Source: Lentisphaerota bacterium (GTDB lineage: Bacteria > Verrucomicrobiota > Kiritimatiellia > JAAZAB01). Taken from it: DNA of 5,455 bases. Positions 1-4,473 of this stretch are shown here, piece by piece; the stretch's first letter is position 1, and every line of letters begins with the position of its first letter. The notes beneath the pieces were generated by a model. That model searched no databases. It had not been told where the DNA came from and worked only from the letters and a program-made list of their open reading frames with translations. The DNA lies in contig JAIVGW010000076.1 of assembly GCA_020201415.1 (NCBI GenBank), forward strand, positions 7,655 through 13,109, read 5' to 3'. The position numbers and the translations under genes are program-made.

Positions 1-42
1 TACCAGGCCCATTGCGCCGATCTGCTGCAGAATTTTATTCAC
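1..42 (-). CDS. eda: Probable 2-dehydro-3-deoxy-phosphogluconate (KDPG/KHG) aldolase, N-terminal fragment
   Basis: Only the first 14 codons lie in the window, reading MNKILQQIGAMGLV from a GTG start at 42; the gene continues off the left edge. A strong Shine-Dalgarno (TAAGGAGA, 49-56) sits at normal spacing and fixes this start. The pattern of a short Lys/Ile-rich helix followed by IG-x-x-G-[IL]-V is how many bacterial KDPG/KHG aldolases begin, just before the first barrel strand. Members of that class I aldolase family cleave KDPG to pyruvate and glyceraldehyde-3-phosphate in the cytoplasm, the last step of hexuronate and Entner-Doudoroff catabolism. The gene starts 21 nt after the preceding dehydrogenase stop, so it is probably co-transcribed. 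A mannonate oxidoreductase-like gene in the same operon supports the call. No catalytic lysine is visible because the rest is outside the window, so the identification rests on 14 residues plus context. Confidence 0.6.
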   Translation of the reverse strand, partial: MNKILQQIGAMGLV

Positions 43-63
43 TTGCGGTCTCCTTACAGGTTG

Positions 64-1038
64 TTATTTCTTGATTACGGGTTTGTTCACGGCATATTTG
101 GGCGTTTTTCCCTGCAGGGCATCGCGGACATTTTCCGCTGCCTTGCGTTTAAGCTCAGTCTGGGATTCTTCCGTGTACCAGCCGGTATGACCGGAAAAGG
201 TTACGCTGTCCAGTTGGAGCAGGGGATTGTCCGGGTTGATCGGTTCCTGCGTGAAGACATCCAGGCCGGCGCTGTTGATTTTACCCTGGCTCAGGGCCTC
301 GTATAGCGCCTGCTCATCGATGATCGGTCCGCGCGAGGTGTTGATGATAATGGCCGTCGGCTTCATCATGGCGAAGGTCGCGGTATTGAACATCCCGCGG
401 GTTTCATCATTCAACGGCATATGTATGGAAAAATAATCGCCCTCCCGCAGGGCGGTTTCCCAGTCAACCTTTTCGGCGCCGGCCGCCTGGATGGTCTCAG
501 CGTCCAGGAAGGGATCGTAAACCAGCATCCGGCCCAGTTCAAAGCCTGCCAGCTTGCGATGCATGATGCGCGCAATCTGGCCAAAACCGCAGAACACAAA
601 GGTTTTTCCGCGAATACGCCATTGGGGCGCGCCGCGCTTGATGTCCCAGATGCCAGCGCGTACATCACGGTCACGCTGGGGCACCTTGCGTACACAGCTC
701 ATGAAAAGGGCGAAAGCCTGATCGGAGACATCTTCCCCGCAATAGTCCGGCACATTGGCCACCCAGATGCCGCAGGCCGTGGCGGCCTTGATGTCCACGT
801 TGTCATATCCCACGCCGTAACGCGAAATAACGCGGCAGCAGGTGAGATGGTTGATAACTTCTGCGGGCATGGGCGCCAGGTTCAGGATAATCCCGTCGGC
901 CTTGCGGCAGGCCTGCACCAGCGCCGCCGGATCAACCGCCTTGATCATGTTCAAGCGCACATCCAGCGGTTGCAGCACCGCCGTCTCTTCCTGGTAGTGC
1001 GAATATCGATCATCCGCGATCACAACTTCGAAAGCCAT
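64..1038 (-). CDS. D-2-hydroxyacid dehydrogenase, CtBP/phosphoglycerate dehydrogenase-like
   Basis: A complete 324-residue protein, the usual length for NAD-dependent D-2-hydroxyacid dehydrogenases, which interconvert 2-keto acids and D-2-hydroxy acids in the cytoplasm. The substrate-domain signature RYGVGYDNVD is at residues 73-82. The Rossmann loop GFGQIA is at 151-156, followed by VYDP with the adenosine-ribose-binding Asp175. The catalytic set is intact: Arg236 in NTSRGP, Glu265 in QEP and His284 in SGHTGWYTEES. The WYTEES block after the catalytic His resembles the C-terminal-binding-protein-like subgroup, a set of poorly characterised bacterial enzymes. Two deviations are visible: Ala156 where the third Gly of GxGxxG is common, and SGH in place of the usual TPH or SPH before the catalytic His. 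The ATG start has GGAAAGG (1044-1050) five bases upstream and lies 18 nt after the SDR stop, so the two are almost certainly co-transcribed. The substrate cannot be read from sequence; a sugar-derived 2-keto acid is plausible from context. Confidence 0.9.
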   Translation of the reverse strand: MAFEVVIADDRYSHYQEETAVLQPLDVRLNMIKAVDPAALVQACRKADGIILNLAPMPAEVINHLTCCRVISRYGVGYDNVDIKAATACGIWVANVPDYCGEDVSDQAFALFMSCVRKVPQRDRDVRAGIWDIKRGAPQWRIRGKTFVFCGFGQIARIMHRKLAGFELGRMLVYDPFLDAETIQAAGAEKVDWETALREGDYFSIHMPLNDETRGMFNTATFAMMKPTAIIINTSRGPIIDEQALYEALSQGKINSAGLDVFTQEPINPDNPLLQLDSVTFSGHTGWYTEESQTELKRKAAENVRDALQGKTPKYAVNKPVIKK

Positions 1039-1056
1039 ATGAACCTTTCCGGGTTA

Positions 1057-1905
1057 TCAGACGCCGCAGAACGAGCCAAATCCGCCGTCGATTGCCAGAC
1101 TGGCGCCGGTAGTGAAGGATGCGGCCGACGAGCATAGGTAAACAATGCCGCCCAAAAGTTCTTCGGGCTGGCCGTAACGCTGCATGGGTGTGCCGCGCAG
1201 GATATCCTGGCCGCGTGATTCAGTCAGTACGCCCGGCGTCTTGTTAATCAGGTCGGCATTCTGTAGGGTGGGGAAGAAGCCCGGCCGGATTTCGTTAACG
1301 CGGATTTTAGGCGAATGATTCATGGCCATGTCCGCCGCCAGCCACTTGGTGAAGTTACTGACGCCGGCCTTGGCCGCGGAATAGGCCGGAACGCGTGACA
1401 GCGGAGTATCGGCGCTCATGGAGGAAGTGTTTATGATCACGCCTTCCCCCTGCTGGATCATGGCCTTGCCGATGATCATGGATGGGATCACCGTGCCCAT
1501 GATGTTCAGGTCGAAAGTGAAGCGGATACCTTCCGGCGTCAGGTCGGTGAAGAAAACATTGCTTTCTTTCTTGGTGATCGCCTTGGGGTGATTGCCGCCG
1601 GCGCCGTTGATCAGGATGTCGATCCGTCCGTATTTTTCCAGGATGGCTTCGCGCGCAGCCGTCACGCTTTCCTGGTTCAACACATCCACGGCCAGCCCGA
1701 TGGCTTCGCCGCCGGCCTTGACGATTTCGTTGGCCGTCTGTTGCGCCTCATTCAAGCGCAAATCCAGCACGGCCACCTTGACTCCCATTGCGCCCAGCCC
1801 GCGCGCCACCGCGCCGAACAACACACCGCCACCGCCAGTGATGGCCGCAACTTCACCTTCCAGTGAAAACATCTTGGCAATATTCTCGTTGACCTTGGTT
1901 TTCAT
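1057..1905 (-). CDS. uxuB: SDR-family oxidoreductase, D-mannonate oxidoreductase (fructuronate reductase) type
   Basis: A 282-residue classical short-chain dehydrogenase. I place the start at the ATG at 1905 rather than the in-frame ATG 54 nt upstream: GGGAG (1911-1915) lies five bases before it, and the protein then begins MKTKVNENIAKMFSLEG, as relatives do. The nucleotide-binding loop TGGGGVLFG is at 23-31, Asp48 ends the second strand (favouring NAD), NGAGGNHP is at 100-107, and the active site is Asn134, Ser162, Tyr175 and Lys179 (YSAAK). The TGGGGVL loop, NGAGGNHP, SSMS, PAYSAAKA and the C-terminal IDGGF-GV are hallmarks I associate with the SDR-type mannonate oxidoreductases of Firmicutes and others (B. 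subtilis YjmF). These interconvert D-fructuronate and D-mannonate in glucuronate catabolism and are unrelated to E. coli UxuB. The neighbouring probable KDPG aldolase fits. The alternative is an SDR acting on another sugar acid; the subfamily call is from remembered motifs, not a search. Confidence 0.85.
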   Translation of the reverse strand: MKTKVNENIAKMFSLEGEVAAITGGGGVLFGAVARGLGAMGVKVAVLDLRLNEAQQTANEIVKAGGEAIGLAVDVLNQESVTAAREAILEKYGRIDILINGAGGNHPKAITKKESNVFFTDLTPEGIRFTFDLNIMGTVIPSMIIGKAMIQQGEGVIINTSSMSADTPLSRVPAYSAAKAGVSNFTKWLAADMAMNHSPKIRVNEIRPGFFPTLQNADLINKTPGVLTESRGQDILRGTPMQRYGQPEELLGGIVYLCSSAASFTTGASLAIDGGFGSFCGV

Positions 1906-1929
1906 TTTTTCTCCCGTGATTTTCTGCTG

Positions 1930-1946
1930 TTGACGGCTGCCGTCAA
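1930..1946. promoter_or_regulatory. Perfect 17-bp palindrome in the gap between the Gfo/Idh and SDR genes
   Basis: The sequence TTGACGGC-T-GCCGTCAA is a perfect inverted repeat with 8-bp arms and a single central base. It lies in the 78-nt spacer (1906-1983) between the Gfo/Idh stop and the SDR start, about 25 nt upstream of the SDR start codon. Such compact symmetry fits a dimeric regulator site. As RNA it could only form a strained stem unless some inner pairs open. The same 11-base word CTGTTGACGGC recurs at 3231-3241 in the divergent promoter region, where it is followed by GTCAA again, so the two sites may be bound by one regulator. No good promoter was found around it on the minus strand. 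Function is inferred only. Confidence 0.45.
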
Positions 1947-1983
1947 TTTGATCCGGCAACCGACGATATTAATAATCCGCTGT

Positions 1984-3048
1984 TCAGCCCCACTGGCCGC
2001 GCACGACCGCCCCGGAGGCATGGGATGCATACATGGCCGAGATAATTTCCACACATGCCAGTCCCAACTCGGGACTGCAACCGTACATGGGTTGCCGATC
2101 CGCGATGATGCAATCCACCGCATAGGCCAGCTCGTCCACATAACCGAGATTCAGAAATTCATCAACCGCCGGCCTGGTCCACCCCGTGGTGTTGTCGGCC
2201 TTTTCGAGCGCGTATTTGTATCCCGGACGGCTGTAGACGTTTACGCATGAACCGAGGGTCAGGTCCACCTTGATGTTGCCCTCCGAGCCGTATATTTCCA
2301 CCTTGTCGTCCATACCGCCGACAGTGATGTAGTTGCCTTCAATCAAGGCGTGCTGGCCGTCGGCGAATTTCATGATGGCCAGGGCGAAGTCCTCTCCGGA
2401 ATTCTGCTTGTGCACGTAGTTGTTTTCAAGTCCGTCATTGCAGCGCGCAAACACTTCGACGACCTTGTTGCGGCCGGAGTCGCCCAGCAGGTGCAGCACC
2501 CAGCCGATGGGATGGATGGCCAGATGAATCAGGCTGCCGCCCCCGCAGGTTTTCTTGTCGCGGGCGAAGGGGCTGTGGGTGCCGTTGTGGCATTCCTTGG
2601 CCTTGACATAAAGCACCTGGCCCAGCGCGCCTTCGGCGACGATTTCAAGGGCGCGTTTCAGCGGCGGGGAAAAGCACCAGTCCTCGCCGTAAAACAGCTT
2701 GACCCCCGCCTCGCGGCATACCTGAAGCATGGCGCGCGCGTCTTCCACGGTGGTGGCCAGTGGTTTTTCGCAGAATACGTTAATGCCGGCTTCAGCGGCG
2801 GCGATGACCACGTCATGGTGCAGGAAGTTAGGTGCGCAGACGGACACCAGGTCGAGTTTTTCGCTGGCGAACATTTTACGGTAATCGCTGTAGGTGCGGG
2901 GAATGTTCCATCTGGCCGAGAAGGGCTCAAGGTTATCGATGGCGGCGACCGCCGTCATGACTACTTCAGCATTGCGGCTGTAACTGTCGGCATGGAAATC
3001 GGCGGCGAATTTGGAGCCGACAATGGCTACTTTGATCTTGTCTGTCAT
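1984..3048 (-). CDS. Gfo/Idh/MocA-family NAD(P)-dependent oxidoreductase
   Basis: A 354-residue protein of typical length for the family, whose members oxidise or reduce hydroxyl groups of sugars, inositols and their derivatives. I start at the ATG at 3048, where the first Rossmann strand begins (MTDKIKVAIVG). The longer in-frame extension to 3126 adds 26 basic residues before that strand and would begin only a few bases from the predicted transcription start. The ribosome site is weak: AGGAAACAG lies upstream with its AGGA core 15 nt from the ATG. The dinucleotide loop is G11-S-K-F-A-A16, with Lys where the middle Gly of GxGxx[GA] usually is. The catalytic Lys is in CEKP (E94 K95 P96). The second-domain motif is GGGSLIHLAIHP at 169-180, keeping the conserved His179 but with His175 where many relatives have Asp. 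It is the first gene of the minus-strand operon, directly downstream of the divergent promoter. Substrate unknown; uronate or a related sugar acid is suggested by the neighbours. Confidence 0.9.
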   Translation of the reverse strand: MTDKIKVAIVGSKFAADFHADSYSRNAEVVMTAVAAIDNLEPFSARWNIPRTYSDYRKMFASEKLDLVSVCAPNFLHHDVVIAAAEAGINVFCEKPLATTVEDARAMLQVCREAGVKLFYGEDWCFSPPLKRALEIVAEGALGQVLYVKAKECHNGTHSPFARDKKTCGGGSLIHLAIHPIGWVLHLLGDSGRNKVVEVFARCNDGLENNYVHKQNSGEDFALAIMKFADGQHALIEGNYITVGGMDDKVEIYGSEGNIKVDLTLGSCVNVYSRPGYKYALEKADNTTGWTRPAVDEFLNLGYVDELAYAVDCIIADRQPMYGCSPELGLACVEIISAMYASHASGAVVRGQWG

Positions 3049-3134
3049 TATATATAATCTGTTTCCTGGTGATTGTCGGGGCTCTGCCGCACGGTACCTC
3101 CGCAGCCGCTTGCCTTCCGCCAGCACAAACGTTA

Positions 3135-3163
3135 TTTATAAGCGTTTCATTGGCGCTTGGCAA
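3135..3163 (-). promoter_or_regulatory. Predicted sigma70-type promoter of the sugar-acid operon, with inverted repeat in the spacer
   Basis: Read on the minus strand, TTGCCA (3158-3163) and TATAAA (3135-3140) are separated by exactly 17 nt; the -35 matches 5 of 6 and the -10 also 5 of 6 consensus bases. Transcription would begin near 3128, giving a leader of about 80 nt before the Gfo/Idh start at 3048. The spacer itself is symmetric: AAGCG (3140-3144) and CGCTT (3154-3158) are inverted around a 9-nt centre. A repressor there would block RNA polymerase directly. Half sites with a central CG are common for LacI-family regulators, but the regulator is not identified here. Confidence 0.6.
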
Positions 3164-3197
3164 GGCCAAATTAGCTTTTGTTAAATTCGCTTTTAGC

Positions 3198-3226
3198 TTG
3201 ACGCTTAAGTCTGCGCCGACTAACTT
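3198..3226 (+). promoter_or_regulatory. Candidate promoter for the plus-strand purM gene
   Basis: TTGACG (3198-3203, 5 of 6 to the -35 consensus) and TAACTT (3221-3226, 3 of 6 to the -10 consensus) are 17 nt apart, predicting a start near 3233 and a leader of about 73 nt. Competing choices are TTGACG at 3234-3239 with TTTGAT at 3259-3264 (spacer 19), and TTGATA at 3260-3265 with TATTTT at 3284-3289 (spacer 18, which would start transcription inside the ribosome site). None is strong, so the position is uncertain. Confidence 0.3.
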
Positions 3227-3232
3227 TTGCCT

Positions 3233-3253
3233 GTTGACGGCGTCACTGTCAAC
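3233..3253. promoter_or_regulatory. Inverted repeat GTTGAC-N9-GTCAAC in the divergent control region
   Basis: Six-base perfect arms (3233-3238 and 3248-3253) flank nine bases. The left part also contains the 11-bp palindrome TGACG-G-CGTCA (3235-3245, within the arm and spacer). The outer TTGAC...GTCAA pattern resembles the palindrome at 1930-1946, though the spacing is two bases longer. Its position between the predicted operon promoter and purM makes it a plausible operator for either direction. Confidence 0.35.
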
Positions 3254-3269
3254 GTTTTTTTGATAGTGA
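3243..3269. repeat. Imperfect inverted repeat in the purM leader
   Basis: TCACTGTCA (3243-3251) and TGATAGTGA (3261-3269) are inverted with 8 of 9 pairs matching; the mismatch would be a G-U pair in a plus-strand transcript. The loop is nine bases including a run of T. It overlaps the GTTGAC/GTCAAC repeat, so the two cannot both form as RNA at once. It could be a second operator or a leader hairpin upstream of the purM ribosome site. It does not look like a terminator because the U-run is in the loop rather than after the stem. Confidence 0.3.
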
Positions 3270-3305
3270 TCGAGGCGCTGTTGTATTTTTTTTGGAAGAC
3301 ACATT

Positions 3306-4318
3306 ATGGGCAAGAAAAAATCAGCTTATCAGGCGGCCGGGGTCGATATTGACGCCAAAATGATCTCATTACGCAAGGCCGGACGTATGGTGCGGGCCAC
3401 CCGCACTTCCGGTGTGTTGAGCGATCTCGGTTCGTTTGGCGGCATGTTTACCGCTCCGGGGCGTGATCAGGTGCTGATTGCCAGCACGGACGGGGTGGGC
3501 ACCAAACTGAAACTGGCAAGCATGCTGGGCCGGCATGACACCGTCGGACAGGATCTGGTGAATCATTGCGTCAACGATATCCTGGTGCATGGCGCAACAC
3601 CGTTATTCTTTCTGGATTATTTCGGTGTGGCCGGATTCGACGGCCGGGTTTTTCAGGATGTTGTGCGCGGCCTTTGCCGGGCCTGCCGGGCCAATGGCTG
3701 CGCTCTGCTGGGCGGCGAGACCGCGGAAATGCCCGGCCTGTATCCACAGGGGGAATACGACCTGGTCGGGACCATCATAGGGTCAGTGCCGCGTTCCCGC
3801 CTGGTCACCGGTCGGACTATCCGTGCCGGTGATGTGCTGCTGGGGTTGCCCTCCACCGGCTTGCATACCAACGGGTATTCGCTGGCCCGGCGCATAATTC
3901 TGGAGCAGGCGCGTCTGAGCCTGGATACTCCCTTGCCCGGGACGCGCCAGACGATCGGGCGGGCATTGTTGGCGGTGCACCGCAGCTACTTGCGGCCCGT
4001 ACAGGCTTTGATGAAATCGGTATCGGTGCATGGCATGGCCCATATTACCGGTGGCCGCGCATGTTGCCTGACCATCTGGACGCGGTGATTGACGCCCGTG
4101 CCTGGCCAGTGCCGCCCCTGTTCCGCTTCCTGCAGGAACGCGGCCGGGTGGAGACCGAAGAAATGTATAGAGTCTTCAACATGGGCATCGGTCTGGTTGT
4201 GGTCGTGCGGGCCGGTGACCGCGAGCGTGCCGTCCGCAGCCTGACCCGGCATGGTCAGCGCAGCCTGTTGATCGGCCGGATCGAAAAGGGGCATGGCCGG
4301 GCGCGGGTGTGCTTCTGA
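3306..4318 (+). pseudogene. purM: Phosphoribosylformylglycinamidine cyclo-ligase (AIR synthetase), frameshifted by an internal deletion
   Basis: PurM makes aminoimidazole ribotide from FGAM with ATP, the fifth step of purine synthesis, in the cytoplasm. The ATG at 3306 follows GGAAG (3294-3298) by 7 nt. The first 250 residues are clear PurM: SDLGSFGGMF at 39-48, DGVGTKLKLA at 62-71, GGETAEMPG at 136-144, STGLHTNGYSLAR at 183-195 and HITGG at 246-250. After HITGG the frame runs into ten unrelated residues and TGA at 4086-4088. The true C-terminus continues in another frame from about 4055 (PRMLPDHLDAVID, then WPVPPLF and EEMYRVFNMGIG) to the stop at 4316-4318. Relatives have roughly G-[FL]-x-E-N-[IL] between GG and PRMLP, so a net loss of about 19 nt explains both the missing residues and the frame change. 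Restored length would be about 343 residues, normal for PurM. Either the gene is inactive, or the assembly is wrong here. Confidence 0.88.
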
Positions 4319-4324
4319 AGCGTA

Positions 4325-4348
4325 GCGCCTGCCGGTGATTACAGGCGC
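4325..4348 (+). terminator. GC-rich hairpin just after purM, weak terminator candidate
   Basis: GCGCCTG (4325-4331) and CAGGCGC (4342-4348) form a perfect 7-bp stem with a 10-nt loop, beginning 7 nt after the purM stop codon. The position suits a transcript end, but no T-run follows (the next bases are CTGATTCACTGT), so intrinsic termination would be poor. It may instead stabilise an mRNA end or assist Rho-dependent stopping. Confidence 0.4.
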
Positions 4349-4473
4349 CTGATTCACTGTCATCTCATGGGATTGTATTGCCTAATGATTTTAAAACTCA
4401 CGTTTCGGAAGAAACTCATCGATTGAAGGCTTTGTAAGTTGTTATCCTAAAATTCCAAAAGGGAGATCTGAAA

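Noticed and set aside
421..1137. Long plus-strand open frame (238 codons) opposite the D-2-hydroxyacid dehydrogenase
   Set aside because: It is antisense to a gene with intact catalytic motifs, its protein has no recognisable domain, and no convincing ribosome site precedes it. GC-rich coding DNA often opens the opposite strand.
2350..3057. Plus-strand open frame (235 codons) opposite the Gfo/Idh gene
   Set aside because: Antisense shadow of a clear family member; the low-complexity Gly/Ala/Val-rich product is typical of reverse-strand reading.
3046..3058. TATAAT boxes on both strands within the ATTATATATAAT stretch at the Gfo/Idh start
   Set aside because: The minus-strand copy overlaps the start codon and the plus-strand copy has no -35 at proper spacing (CTTTGA only), so this looks like an AT-rich start region rather than a promoter.
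2966..3313. Minus-strand frame spanning the divergent intergenic region
   Set aside because: It runs through the predicted promoter and overlaps the Gfo/Idh start in another frame, with no family resemblance and no good ribosome site.
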